Shown in pieces: positions 10,784 to 19,666 of a DNA stretch of 64,000 nucleotides. How positions within the stretch are numbered: position 1 is the first letter of the stretch; each line of letters begins with the position of its first letter. The DNA comes from Methylobacterium durans (GTDB taxonomy: Bacteria > Pseudomonadota > Alphaproteobacteria > Rhizobiales > Beijerinckiaceae), in contig NZ_CP029550.1 of NCBI RefSeq assembly GCF_003173715.1, forward strand, positions 4,015,501-4,079,500, in the 5' to 3' direction. The notes below the pieces were generated by a model, which saw only the letters and a program-made list of their open reading frames with translations, ran no database searches and was not told the DNA's origin. The translations under genes and the position numbers were made by a program.

Positions 10784-11135
10784 CGCTCTCCCCGACGCTC
10801 TGGCTCCGCGCGCCTCGCGGGCGGCGATCACATCTCGCACGAGATCGTGAGGATCTGAAGAGCGCTCACGAGCCGGTGATACGACGCAACCACGGCGAAA
10901 CGGACAACCTTCACGATCCACAGGCTGCGATGCCAGAGCAGTCCCGCGAGCTCCACCAGAAAACCTCTCTGAACTGTGCAGCTGTGTCCTGATGGGTCAA
11001 TTCGAATGAGCAGATTCTGCTCTATTGTCTGTGCATTGACAGCGCTCTGATCAAGATCACCTTCATATCTGCGTGGCTGAATACGGGCACGTCGCACCGA
11101 GACATGTGGGTGGATCGGGCGCAGGACGGCACGGC
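10784..11135. other. Intergenic region between divergent genes
   Basis: 352 bases with no supportable gene. It holds a 15-base palindrome at 11008-11022 (GAGCAGA-T-TCTGCTC) and a perfect TTGACA hexamer at 11036-11041 without a good -10 at normal spacing. It must carry the promoters of the acetyltransferase and of the interrupted GGDEF-EAL gene. Confidence 0.5.
11008..11022. promoter_or_regulatory. Perfect palindrome, possible operator
   Basis: Seven-base arms GAGCAGA and TCTGCTC around a single T, 14 bases before a TTGACA hexamer and about 115 bases before the start of the interrupted cyclic-di-GMP gene. Symmetry and position suggest a repressor or activator site; the binding protein is unknown. 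Confidence 0.35.
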
Positions 11136-11618
11136 ATGCAATATCTGCGCTCCCTCCTTGGCCTGTTCCTGATTGCGCCGGATCGTCCGGACCTGCATGT
11201 GGCGCAGCTCAAATCGGTCTGCAGACAGGCCCCATTGTTTTACGGCGTCATCGCGTTGAATGCCGCGCTTCTGGTTTACACCCATGCTGCCGTAGCACCG
11301 GCTCATCTCACCTACGTCCCGATGGGCCTGCTGACGATCGGGTGCGTCGTTCGATCCCTGTCCTACCATCGCCCGTCGAAGCTCGAGATCGACGCACGCG
11401 TCGCCTATCGTCACCTGCGCATCCTCAACGGCATGGTCGGCTGCCTGCTTCTCCTGCTGGTGCTCTGGTGCTTCGCGCTGATGGGTTACGGCGACGTCTA
11501 CACGCGCATGCATGTCATGTTCTTCGTCGCCTTCGGCATCATGGCCTGCGTCTTCGGCCTGTTGCACGTCCGGTCCGCAGCGCTGATGGCTGTCGCGATC
11601 GCCGTGCCGTCGAGCTAG
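11136..11618 (+). pseudogene. N-terminal membrane fragment of GGDEF-EAL protein, ended by an in-frame TAG
   Basis: The ATG at 11136 begins a 160-residue membrane region (five or so hydrophobic segments, starting MQYLRSLLGLFLIAPD) that stops at TAG 11616-11618. Beyond the stop the same frame continues without interruption into the GGDEF-EAL gene: Tyr-Phe-Phe-Ala-Thr-Gly-Asn then a further membrane helix. The two pieces therefore look like one 652-codon gene split by a single amber codon. The last helix of the sensor is encoded after the stop. A change such as TGG to TAG would explain it. A sequencing error, a true nonsense mutation or readthrough are all possible. Confidence 0.8.
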
Positions 11619-11645
11619 TACTTCTTCGCGACCGGAAACGGGACG

Positions 11646-13091
11646 GTGCGGGCCATCGCGATTGCCTTAATCTCGCTCGCGCTCACGACGACCTACCTGA
11701 TCTTCGTCTACCATCGCGTCTTCACCTCGCTCGTGCAGCAGACGAGTGAGCTTCGCCGGCTGAACGACGAAAACCTGCGGCTCGCGAATATCGACCTCCT
11801 CACCGACCTGCCGAACCGGCGCAGCTTCTTCGCCAGGCTGCAGGCGGACCTGCTCAAGGCGGCGGCGCGCGGGCACGAGGTCCAGGTCGGTCTGATCGAC
11901 CTCGACGGCTTCAAGCCCGTCAACGACACCTACGGCCATCCCGCCGGCGACGCCCTGCTGCGCAGGATCGGGAGGCGGCTGCGGGTCTTCCGCGGCGACA
12001 CGGTGTTTCTGGCGCGTCTCGGCGGCGACGAGTTCGGAATCGTCATATCGGGTCCACCGGGATCCATTCCGGCAGCGAAGTTTGGACCAACCATCATTGC
12101 GGCCCTGTCGCGACCCATTCGCCTTGCCAAAGGGACCGTCCAGATCGGTGCCACGATCGGCTTCGCCGCGGCCCATCCCCACGAAACCGAGCCGGACAGG
12201 CTGATCGAGAGGGCGGACGGCGCCCTTTATCATGCCAAGGCGAATTCACGGGGCACGACCCTTCTGTTCAGCCAGGATCTCGACCGGACGCTGAAACGCC
12301 GAGACCTGATCGAGCAGGGCTTGCGCCAAGCCGACCTCGATACCGAGCTCATCGTGCTGATGCAGCCTCTGGTGAACGTGGCGCAGGGGCGTGTGGTCGC
12401 CTTCGAGGCACTCGCGCGCTGGCACTCTCCGCATCTGGGTACGATCTCGCCGGGCGAGTTCATTGCCGTGGCCGAGGTGGCGGACCTGATCCAGCCGATG
12501 ACCGAGATCCTTCTCGCGAAGGCGCTCGCTCCCGTCTCGGACTGGCCCTACGAGATCGGGCTTTCGTTCAACCTGTCGGCGCGCGACATCATCTCGCCGC
12601 ACCTCGTCCGCCGGATGGCGCGCATCATCACCGAGAGCGGGGTCGCGCCGGAACGCATCACCTTCGAGGTCACCGAGACCGCGCTGATCAGCGATTTCGA
12701 TCAGGCCAAGGCGAACCTCGAAGACCTCAAGACGATCGGCTGCCGGATCGCTCTCGACGATTTCGGGACCGGATTCTCAAGCCTCAGCTACGTCCATCGG
12801 CTGCCCCTCGACCGGCTGAAGATCGACCGGTCCTTCACGAGCGAGATGGAGACGGTGCCGGTCTGTCGGGACATCGTCGGCACGATGGTCTTGATGAGCC
12901 GTAACCTCGGCCTTTCCTGCGTAGCGGAGGGGGTCGAGAGCGCTGCCCAGGTGGCGCTCCTGCGTGCGCTCGGCTGCGATACCATGCAGGGCTACTTCTT
13001 CGCCAAGCCGATGCCGATCGAGCATCTCGCCGGCTTTCTGGACGGATTCTCCGACGCCGCCGCGGGTTCCGGCACTGCTTGTGCCGCATGA
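11646..13091 (+). CDS. GGDEF-EAL cyclic-di-GMP enzyme, C-terminal part of the amber-interrupted gene
   Basis: Same frame as the fragment before it; a GTG at 11646 could restart translation to give 481 residues with one leftover membrane helix (about 3-23). The diguanylate cyclase domain has an intact LARLGGDEF motif (GGDEF at 126-130) but no RxxD inhibitory site at the usual distance. The phosphodiesterase domain has EALAR, FNLSARD, EVTET, DDFGTG, KIDRSF, EGVES and QGYFFAKP, so all catalytic blocks are present. If expressed it could both make and break cyclic-di-GMP, but without the sensor region its localisation and control would be changed. Confidence 0.85.
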   Translation: MRAIAIALISLALTTTYLIFVYHRVFTSLVQQTSELRRLNDENLRLANIDLLTDLPNRRSFFARLQADLLKAAARGHEVQVGLIDLDGFKPVNDTYGHPAGDALLRRIGRRLRVFRGDTVFLARLGGDEFGIVISGPPGSIPAAKFGPTIIAALSRPIRLAKGTVQIGATIGFAAAHPHETEPDRLIERADGALYHAKANSRGTTLLFSQDLDRTLKRRDLIEQGLRQADLDTELIVLMQPLVNVAQGRVVAFEALARWHSPHLGTISPGEFIAVAEVADLIQPMTEILLAKALAPVSDWPYEIGLSFNLSARDIISPHLVRRMARIITESGVAPERITFEVTETALISDFDQAKANLEDLKTIGCRIALDDFGTGFSSLSYVHRLPLDRLKIDRSFTSEMETVPVCRDIVGTMVLMSRNLGLSCVAEGVESAAQVALLRALGCDTMQGYFFAKPMPIEHLAGFLDGFSDAAAGSGTACAA

Positions 13092-13210
13092 GCGCGCGGA
13101 ATGTCAGGGGATCAGCCACCACGGGCCGTCCCGGCGCTTGAGACCCGAGCCGGCCTCCGCGACACTGGTGCCGTGGGCCCGAGTTTCCCTCGCGCCCGGA
13201 CGAGGCGCCG

Positions 13211-14698
13211 ATGCAGAACCAGCCGACCGACACCAACCGCATGACCGGCGAGCACCCGTCTCCGCCTCCCGGCGCGGCGGCGACACCGCGCCAGGAAGGC
13301 CGCTTGGCACAACTCGGAATCCGCTTCACCGCCTGGGCCGAGCGCTGGTTCCCGGACGCCTTCATTTTCGTCGCCATCGCAGTCGTGATCGTGGCGCTCG
13401 GCGCCCTCCTGAACGGCGCTCCGGCGATGGCGGTCGCCAAGAGTTTCGGCGACGGCTTCTGGAGCCTGATCCCCTTCACCATGCAGATGGTCTTCGTCAC
13501 GATCGGCGGCTACGTCGTGGCGACCTCACCGCCTGTCCAGGCCCTGATCGATCGTCTCGCACGCCTACCGACGACCGGACGCGGTGCCGTCGGCTTCGTC
13601 GCCGCCGCCACCATGCTGTCCTCGTTCCTCAGCTGGGGCCTGAGCCTGATTTTCGGCGGCCTCCTGGCGCGTGCCCTCGCGCGTCGCGCGGACCTGCGCA
13701 TGGACTACCGCGCGGCCGGTGCTGCGGCCTATCTCGGCCTCGGCGCCACCTGGGCCCTGGGCCTCAGTTCCTCGGCCGCGCAGCTCCAGGCGAACCCGGC
13801 GAGCCTGCCGAAGGCTCTTCTCGCCATCACGGGCGTGATCCCGTTCAGCGAGACGATCTTCCTCTGGCAGTCGATGCTCGTCGCCTTGATCCTCTTCGTG
13901 ATCTCGGTCGCTATCGCCTACATCTCGGCACCCGGGCCGACGAATGCGGTGACGGCGGAGGATCTCGATGTCGACGTTGCCAGGGAGAGCGATGATCTCG
14001 GTCGCCCGAAACAGCCAGGCGAGTGGCTGGAGCATTCGCCGATTCTCACGGTGCTGCTCGTCGCCATCGCGGCGGGCTGGATCGTCCAGGAATTCGCGCG
14101 CCAATCGTGGATCACCGCGATCTCGAACCTCAACACGTACAACCTGCTGTTCCTGACGCTCGGCCTCCTGTTGCACTGGCGCCCGAAGCGCTTCCTTGTC
14201 GCGGTGGCGCGCTCGGTGCCGGCGACCGCCGGCATTCTGATCCAATATCCCCTCTACGCCGCGATCAGCGCCATGCTGACGGGTGCCAAGAACGGTGCCG
14301 GAGTCTCGGCTTCGGACGTGATCTCGCACGCCTTCGTCAGCCTGAACACGACCGGCAGCTTCCCGCTCGCGATGGGCGTCTACTCGGCGGTGCTCGGGTT
14401 TTTCGTGCCCTCCGGCGGTGGCAAATGGCTGCTGGAAGCGCCCTACGTGATGCAGGCCGCCAACGAGTTGCAGGTCCATCTCGGCTGGGCAGTCATGGTC
14501 TACAACGCTGCCGAGGCGCTGCCGAATCTGATCAACCCGTTCTGGATGCTTCCCCTCGTCGGGATCCTCGGCCTGAAGGCCCGAGACATCGTCGGGTTCA
14601 GCTTCCTTCAGCTCCTGATTCACCTGCCGGTGGTGTTGTTCCTGCTCTGGGCGCTCGCCTTCACATTGACCTACCATCCACCGGTCATGCCCGGCTAA
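13211..14698 (+). CDS. Short-chain fatty acid transporter, AtoE family
   Basis: A 495-residue membrane protein with roughly twelve hydrophobic segments. After a soluble Pro-rich N-terminus of about 35 residues comes LGIRFTAWAERWFPDAFIF, then FLSWGLSLIFGGLLAR and SGGGKWLLEAPYVMQAA, landmarks of the AtoE/SCFA transporter family (PF02667). Members import butyrate and other short-chain fatty acids. No fatty acid activation genes are adjacent, so the substrate is inferred from the family. An 11-bp hairpin follows the gene. Confidence 0.88.
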   Translation: MQNQPTDTNRMTGEHPSPPPGAAATPRQEGRLAQLGIRFTAWAERWFPDAFIFVAIAVVIVALGALLNGAPAMAVAKSFGDGFWSLIPFTMQMVFVTIGGYVVATSPPVQALIDRLARLPTTGRGAVGFVAAATMLSSFLSWGLSLIFGGLLARALARRADLRMDYRAAGAAAYLGLGATWALGLSSSAAQLQANPASLPKALLAITGVIPFSETIFLWQSMLVALILFVISVAIAYISAPGPTNAVTAEDLDVDVARESDDLGRPKQPGEWLEHSPILTVLLVAIAAGWIVQEFARQSWITAISNLNTYNLLFLTLGLLLHWRPKRFLVAVARSVPATAGILIQYPLYAAISAMLTGAKNGAGVSASDVISHAFVSLNTTGSFPLAMGVYSAVLGFFVPSGGGKWLLEAPYVMQAANELQVHLGWAVMVYNAAEALPNLINPFWMLPLVGILGLKARDIVGFSFLQLLIHLPVVLFLLWALAFTLTYHPPVMPG

Positions 14699-14753
14699 AA
14701 TCGGCGCTGCGGGGCGTAAGAAGTCTCGCGCAGCAGGTGCCGCAGCCTAGTGC

Positions 14754-14790
14754 GTGAGCGTCCGTTCTCGTCGGACGCTCACGTTCATTT
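14754..14790 (+). terminator. Hairpin terminator after the fatty acid transporter gene
   Basis: An 11-bp perfect inverted repeat (GTGAGCGTCCG / CGGACGCTCAC) with a 7-base loop, followed by GTTCATTTATC, 55 bases after the stop codon. The T-run is weak but the stem is strong. Confidence 0.65.
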
Positions 14791-14891
14791 ATCGAAGCCG
14801 ATTCCTCGCCGACGATGTGGCCGGCCTTGCCCGGGCGCCGAGGGCACAGGGATCCGGCAGGCGTGCCGAGGTGATCTCGGCGGCCTGAGCC

Positions 14892-15275
14892 TCAGCGCGC
14901 GGTCCGCGGTAGGAGCGGCGCGAGGAGAGCGATGAGCCATCCGAGCATCAACAGGACGCCGCCGCTCGGTGCCGCCATCGGGAAGAGCGGAACCTGTACG
15001 AGCGCCCGCAGGGTGAGATCCCCGCAGAACAGGGTCAGGCCGAGGAGCAGGGTCGCAGCGGCGATCTTGGCGAGAACCGGGCCGACGAAGCCGCTTCGGC
15101 CGAGGCTGACCATCGCGAGAATGGCTGGCGCGTGAAAGAGAAGGAACTGCGCTGCGATGCGAAGGGACTCGCTCTCAGTTGGCCTGTGCGCGGCGGCCGC
15201 GCTGCCAGCGACGCCGAGGAGGCCGGCGAGAGCGGCCAAGGCGACGAGGAGACGATCGGGAAGGGTGGGCGCCAT
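14892..15275 (-). CDS. DUF423 family small membrane protein
   Basis: A 127-residue protein with four predicted membrane helices. The pattern fits DUF423 (YgdD-like): a first helix with ALAGLLGVAGSAAAAH, a QFLLFHAPAIL segment, then GLTLFCGDLTLRAL and a C-terminal APSGGVLLMLGWLIAL helix. Function unknown. It lies 7 bases after the engB stop codon on the same strand and is probably cotranscribed with it. Confidence 0.85.
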   Translation of the reverse strand: MAPTLPDRLLVALAALAGLLGVAGSAAAAHRPTESESLRIAAQFLLFHAPAILAMVSLGRSGFVGPVLAKIAAATLLLGLTLFCGDLTLRALVQVPLFPMAAPSGGVLLMLGWLIALLAPLLPRTAR

Positions 15276-15282
15276 CGCGCAA

Positions 15283-15936
15283 TCAGCCGCCGTGCTCGGC
15301 GATCAGTCGGGCGATGCTCGCTCGAAGCTCAGGGATACCGCGGGAATCGCGGCTCGAAGTGAGGAGAACCTCGGGATAGGCGGCTGGGCGTCGCGAGATC
15401 GCAGCCTCGATATTGTGGGTGCGGGCCTCGATTTCCGACTTCTTGAGCTCGTCACCTTTCGTCAGGACGATCTGATAGCTGACCGCCGCCTTGTCGAGAC
15501 CGTCGAGGATGTCGGTATCGATCGCCTTGAAGCCGTGCCGGCTGTCGATCAGCATGAAGACGCGAGAGAGGTTCGCGCGACCGCGCAGATAGGCGTGGAT
15601 CAACTCCGTCCACGCCGCGACCTTGGCCTTCTCGACCGCCGCGAAGCCGTAACCCGGCATGTCGACGAGGGTCAGCCGGCCGCCAATGTCGAAAAAATTG
15701 AGCTGCTGCGTGCGACCGGGCGTGTGCGAGGTCCGGGCGAGCGTGGTTCGCCCTGTCAGCGCGTTGACCAAGCTCGACTTGCCGACGTTCGAGCGGCCGG
15801 CGAAAGCGATCTCGACGCCCTTCATTGGCGGTAGGCTGCCGAGGGAGGGCGCGGCCGAGAAGAAGTCGGCCGAGCCCGCGAAGAGCAGGCGGCCGGCCTC
15901 GATGAGGGTCGGATCGATGTCGGAGGAATCTGTCAT
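15283..15936 (-). CDS. engB: Ribosome biogenesis GTPase EngB (YihA/YsxC)
   Basis: A 217-residue GTPase needed for large ribosomal subunit assembly and cell division. Motifs: G1 GRSNVGKSS, the following TSHTPGRTQQLNFF (G2 region), G3 DMPGYGFA and G4 LTKGDELK. Size is normal for the family. It lies 49 bases downstream of yidC on the same strand, in the conserved rpmH-rnpA-yidC-engB order. Confidence 0.96.
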   Translation of the reverse strand: MTDSSDIDPTLIEAGRLLFAGSADFFSAAPSLGSLPPMKGVEIAFAGRSNVGKSSLVNALTGRTTLARTSHTPGRTQQLNFFDIGGRLTLVDMPGYGFAAVEKAKVAAWTELIHAYLRGRANLSRVFMLIDSRHGFKAIDTDILDGLDKAAVSYQIVLTKGDELKKSEIEARTHNIEAAISRRPAAYPEVLLTSSRDSRGIPELRASIARLIAEHGG

Positions 15937-15985
15937 GGTGCGAACCGGGCCGCGGCTGCCGCCGCAGCCCTCGATGTTCTCGCGA

Positions 15986-17830
15986 TCAGCTCTTGGCCGC
16001 CGCCTTCTCCGACGCGGATCGGCGGAACGTGCCCTTGAGATTGTCCCAGAGTTCCACCTTCACCCCGTTACGCCGCATGATGACGTATTGCTGGATCACC
16101 GAGAGCAGGTTGTTCCAGGCCCAGTAGATCACCAGACCGGCTGGGAACGATCCCAGCATGAAGGTGAAGATGATCGGCATGAAAGTGAAGATCTGCGCCT
16201 GGACCGGGTCCGGCGGCGCGGGATTCATCTTCATCTGGACGAACATCGTGATCCCCATGATCAGGGGCCAGATGCCGAGGTGGATGAAGTCCGGCGCGGC
16301 GAAGGGAAGGAGGCCGAACAGGTTCAGGATGCTCGTCGGATCGGGCGCGGCGAGATCCTGGATCCAGCCGAAGAACGGCGCATGCCGCATCTCGATCGTG
16401 ATGAAGAGCACTTTGTAGAGCGCGAAGAAGACCGGGATCTGGATCAGGACGGGCCAACAACCCGCGACCGGATTGATCTTCTCCTTCTTGTACAGCTCCA
16501 TCATCGCCTGCTGCTGCTTCATCTTGTCGTCCGCGTAGCGCGTGCGGATCGACTGCATCTCCGGCTGAACGGCCTTCATCTTGGCCATGGAGACGTAGGA
16601 GCGGTTGGCGATGGGCAGAAAGAAGATTTTCAGGATGAGCGTCACGACCAGAATCGAGACGCCGAAGTTGCCGAACAGGTGGAAGAAGAAATCCAGCGCC
16701 CGGAACATCGGCTTCGTGATGAAGTGGAACCAGCCCCAGTCGATCATAAGGTCGAACTGCTTGATGCTCAGGTCCCGCTCGTAGGCGTTGATGGTGTTGA
16801 CCTCCTTGGCGCCTGCGAAAAGACGCTGAGTCGATACGACGCTGGCGCCGGGCTCAACGTTGCGCGCATCGGCGCGCACGCTCGCCTGATAGACCTTGGT
16901 CGCGCCCTCGGAGCGCTCCGTGAAGGCACCCGTGAAGGCCGATCCCTGGTCCGGGATGGCCGCCGCCGCCCAGTACTTGTCCGTGATGCCGACGAAGCCG
17001 CCGGTCACGTTCGGCCAAGCCTTGCCCCTCGTGGTCGGGCCGCCGTAGGCCGGTTCCTTGGCGAGATGGTCGTAGGTGTATTCCTGCAGGCCGTCCGCGC
17101 CGAGCACGCCGATCAGGCCCTCGTGCAGCACGTAATACCCTTGGGTGTGCGGCTTACCCCACCGCGAGACGAGGCTGTAGGGATAGAGGGTGAGCGCGTT
17201 CGCGCCCTTGTTCTCGACCTCGTCCCGGACCGTGAACATGAACTTGTCGTCGACCGCGAGGATGCGGCGGAACGTCAGGCCGGCCCCGTTCTCCCAGCTC
17301 AAGGTCACGGGCTTGCCCGGGGAGAGCACCTCGCCGTCCGCCTTCCAGAGCGTCTCGTTCGTCGGCAGCGGACCCGCGTTCTGTCCCACCCAGCCGAACT
17401 CGGCGTAGTAGGGCGTCTCCGTACCGGCGGGCGAGAACAGGACGATCCGAGGGCTCTTGTCGTCCACGGTCTCGTGGTAATTCTTGAGCGAGACGTCGTC
17501 GATGCGTCCACCCTTCAGGGCGACCGAACCGGACAGAGCCGGGGTCTCGATGCGGATGCGGGGCGAGCGGGCGAGTGCCGCCTCGCGCGATTCGGGCGCG
17601 CCCTGGTTCGGCAGGGTGCCGGGGGCCGGCGCTGCGGGGCCGCCCTCCTTGGGGCTGGGCGAGGGGATGCCGTCCGGCGTGACGCCGGGGCTCTGCTGCG
17701 CGGCCTGGTTCTGCGCGGCCGTCTGCCGCTGCTGGTCCACGCGGGGTGCAGCGACGAAGTAGTTCCAGCCGAGCAGGACCACGAGCGACAGCACAATCGC
17801 CACGATCATGTTGGTCTTGTCATTGCCCAT
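15986..17830 (-). CDS. yidC: Membrane protein insertase YidC
   Basis: From the ATG at 17830 a 614-residue product: an N-terminal membrane anchor ([18 protein letters not shown]), a Pro/Gln-rich linker, the large periplasmic beta-domain, and the C-terminal Oxa1/YidC core with five helices containing [19 protein letters not shown] and [17 protein letters not shown]. It inserts proteins into the inner membrane alone or with Sec. The upstream extension of the frame is rejected because the anchor begins at MGNDKTN. The start lies inside the 3' end of rnpA (11-base overlap), so the two are translationally linked. Confidence 0.97.
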   Translation of the reverse strand: MGNDKTNMIVAIVLSLVVLLGWNYFVAAPRVDQQRQTAAQNQAAQQSPGVTPDGIPSPSPKEGGPAAPAPGTLPNQGAPESREAALARSPRIRIETPALSGSVALKGGRIDDVSLKNYHETVDDKSPRIVLFSPAGTETPYYAEFGWVGQNAGPLPTNETLWKADGEVLSPGKPVTLSWENGAGLTFRRILAVDDKFMFTVRDEVENKGANALTLYPYSLVSRWGKPHTQGYYVLHEGLIGVLGADGLQEYTYDHLAKEPAYGGPTTRGKAWPNVTGGFVGITDKYWAAAAIPDQGSAFTGAFTERSEGATKVYQASVRADARNVEPGASVVSTQRLFAGAKEVNTINAYERDLSIKQFDLMIDWGWFHFITKPMFRALDFFFHLFGNFGVSILVVTLILKIFFLPIANRSYVSMAKMKAVQPEMQSIRTRYADDKMKQQQAMMELYKKEKINPVAGCWPVLIQIPVFFALYKVLFITIEMRHAPFFGWIQDLAAPDPTSILNLFGLLPFAAPDFIHLGIWPLIMGITMFVQMKMNPAPPDPVQAQIFTFMPIIFTFMLGSFPAGLVIYWAWNNLLSVIQQYVIMRRNGVKVELWDNLKGTFRRSASEKAAAKS

Positions 17831-18356
17831 CGCTGGATCCGTCGCACGCGTGTCTGAGGGGGGAGGGGAGGCGAGCGCCGTCCGACTCCGTCGCTCGCGG
17901 CCGGGTATCGGTTCGCGAGCCATCCGTTCGTGGAGGTGTGGGTCCACCGCTCCCCGCGCCAGGGGCGCGGCCCTGCACCCGATCGGGCTTCGGCCCGCGC
18001 GGCTTCGTCACCGCGGCGAGCGCACGGCGCAAGTCGGCCTTCAAGGTCTCGAAAGGCGCCGTGAGCGCCGGGCGGCGCGCGATCAGCACGATGTCGGCGG
18101 AGATCACCGGCGCGTCCTCGGCCACGGCATCGACGGCCTCCCGCAGGCGCCGGCGGATGCGGTTGCGCTCGGTCGCGTGACCCACCCGCTTGGTGATCGT
18201 GAAACCGAGATGCAGTCCCGTTGCGGGCACACCGTCGCGCAGCTCACCCGATTCGCGAAGACGACCCTGAGCCGTCATTCGCTCGGTATGGAAGCGGCGG
18301 CCATCCGCCGCCGCCAGGAAATCGGCCCGCCGCCGCAGCCGTTCGATCGTCGCCAC
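17820..18356 (-). CDS. rnpA: Ribonuclease P protein component
   Basis: Protein subunit of RNase P, which trims the 5' end of tRNA precursors. The core (residues 1-118) carries [26 protein letters not shown], with the RNR-type basic helix split here by this quotation limit as [10 protein letters not shown]. At 178 residues it is about 50-60 longer than typical; the extra part is a Pro/Gly/Arg-rich low-complexity tail that runs into the yidC start codon, overlapping by 11 bases. It sits 46 bases after rpmH in the usual order. Confidence 0.93.
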   Translation of the reverse strand: MATIERLRRRADFLAAADGRRFHTERMTAQGRLRESGELRDGVPATGLHLGFTITKRVGHATERNRIRRRLREAVDAVAEDAPVISADIVLIARRPALTAPFETLKADLRRALAAVTKPRGPKPDRVQGRAPGAGSGGPTPPRTDGSRTDTRPRATESDGARLPSPLRHACDGSSDGQ

Positions 18357-18402
18357 GGGCGCGGGACCGTCAGGCGCACCGCGAGCGGCGCGCCGGTCCA
18401 GA

Positions 18403-18537
18403 TTACGCCGAGAGGCGCTTGCGGCCGTGCGCGCGGCGGGCCGCGATGACCTTGCGGCCGCCGGCGGTCGCCATGCGGGCGCGGAAACCGTGACGGCGCT
18501 TCCGCACGAGCTTGCTCGGCTGATAGGTTCTCTTCAT
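18403..18537 (-). CDS. rpmH: 50S ribosomal protein L34
   Basis: A 44-residue very basic protein starting [18 protein letters not shown] and ending GRKRLSA before a TAA stop, a full match to L34. It is the first gene of the rpmH-rnpA-yidC-engB series and has a good promoter candidate about 130 bases upstream. Confidence 0.98.
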   Translation of the reverse strand: MKRTYQPSKLVRKRRHGFRARMATAGGRKVIAARRAHGRKRLSA

Positions 18538-18663
18538 GGCTCAAGGCCTCCAAAGGTCGAGGCGCGATCGCGGGCGGCAGGTTCCGCGCCGGACCTTCGC
18601 GTCCTGAAATTGTCTGCAAGCGCGAAGGGCGCCCAAACGGGGCGCCACGTCGCGACGAGGCGG

Positions 18664-18692
18664 CTTATGGCGGAAGGGGTTTCCCGAGTCAA
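18664..18692 (-). promoter_or_regulatory. Candidate sigma-70 promoter of the rpmH operon
   Basis: On the minus strand TTGACT (18687-18692), a 17-base spacer and CATAAG (18664-18669). Five of six -35 bases and four of six -10 bases agree with the consensus. It lies about 125 bases before rpmH. Confidence 0.6.
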
Positions 18693-18739
18693 CGCTCGCC
18701 GCGGGGGCAGACGCCCCTCCGAGCCTCTCGAACGGGCTC

Positions 18740-19285
18740 TCAATGCCCCTCGAATTCCATCAGCGTGCGGACCGGAACGCCGAGGTCGCGCAGGCGCTGC
18801 GCACCGCCGATCTCCGGCAGGTCGATCACGAAGCAGGCGGCCACCACCTCGGCGCCCGCCTGCCGCAGCAGGCTCACGGCCGCCATGGCGGTGCCGCCCG
18901 TGGCGATCAGATCATCGACCAGCACCACACGGTCGCCCGGGTTTATGGCGTCGACATGGATCTCGATCTCGTCGGTGCCGTATTCCAACGCATAGGCCAT
19001 TGAGACCGTCTTGTGCGGGAGCTTGCCCTTCTTGCGGATCGGCACGAAGCCCGAGGAGAGCTGGTGGGCCACCGCGCCGCCGAGGATGAAGCCGCGCGCC
19101 TCGATGCCCGCAACCTGGTCGATCCGCCCGCCCGCGTAAGGATGAACCAGCGCGTCGACGGCGCGGCGGAAAGCGCGCGGGTCGCTGAGCAGCGTGGTGA
19201 TGTCGCGGAAGATGATGCCGGGCTTCGGGTAGTCGGGAATCGAGCGGATCGATTCCTTCAGGGCGACGTGGCGGCGGGCGTCCAT
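18740..19285 (-). CDS. apt: Adenine phosphoribosyltransferase
   Basis: A 181-residue purine salvage enzyme turning adenine and PRPP into AMP. Seen: [18 protein letters not shown] near the N-terminus, [11 protein letters not shown], and the PRPP loop [14 protein letters not shown]. The ATG at 19285 gives the standard length and N-terminus ([12 protein letters not shown]); the longer frame upstream is non-coding in character. Confidence 0.96.
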   Translation of the reverse strand: MDARRHVALKESIRSIPDYPKPGIIFRDITTLLSDPRAFRRAVDALVHPYAGGRIDQVAGIEARGFILGGAVAHQLSSGFVPIRKKGKLPHKTVSMAYALEYGTDEIEIHVDAINPGDRVVLVDDLIATGGTAMAAVSLLRQAGAEVVAACFVIDLPEIGGAQRLRDLGVPVRTLMEFEGH

Positions 19286-19666
19286 GCGGGGTGCTTTCTC
19301 AGAGGTCGGCAGCGCGGGTTTTGGCAGAAGCCGGGCGCGCTGGCCAGCTTGACCCCGGAGGCCACCCGAGGAGGATGTCGGGCCCTCGCCCTTCACCTTG
19401 GCCGGGCCGTGCATCTGCGGCCCCAGCCATCCTAGCCGGGACGGTGTGCTCGGTGTGCTCCCGGCTCTCCTGCCGGGACGTTGCCCATGCCGCGCGCTCC
19501 GGACTGTTTCGGCTATGCGTTCCAAAGCCGGCGGGCGCGTTCGCCCCGCCCTTGCGCTCGATGATGCGGATCTGCTGGGCCCGTGCCGTGTCGCCGGCCC
19601 TGGACGCCGCCGGTCTCGGGCCTGTGTCCAGGGCCAACCCGGCAGCGGACGTGCCGTTTTGGGCGT
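19286..19666. other. Intergenic region upstream of apt
   Basis: 381 bases between apt and the inositol monophosphatase gene, both on the minus strand. Open frames exist but have random-looking composition and no recognisable motif. A direct 9-base tandem repeat (GGTGTGCTC twice, 19443-19460) is followed by a small inverted repeat CCCGG/CCGGG. No clear promoter was found. Confidence 0.5.

Noticed and set aside
11646..13091. A separate independent gene starting at the GTG of 11646
   Set aside because: The frame is continuous with the membrane fragment except for TAG, and the first residues complete its last helix, so one interrupted gene is the simpler reading.
15659..17857. A 732-codon open frame antisense to yidC and engB
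   Set aside because: No domain motif; rich in His, Asp, Val and Arg as antisense shadows are. The minus-strand genes are certain.
19286..19666. A 126-codon minus-strand frame between the suhB-like gene and apt
   Set aside because: It overlaps the suhB-like stop, has random composition, and lacks a start signal or family motif.
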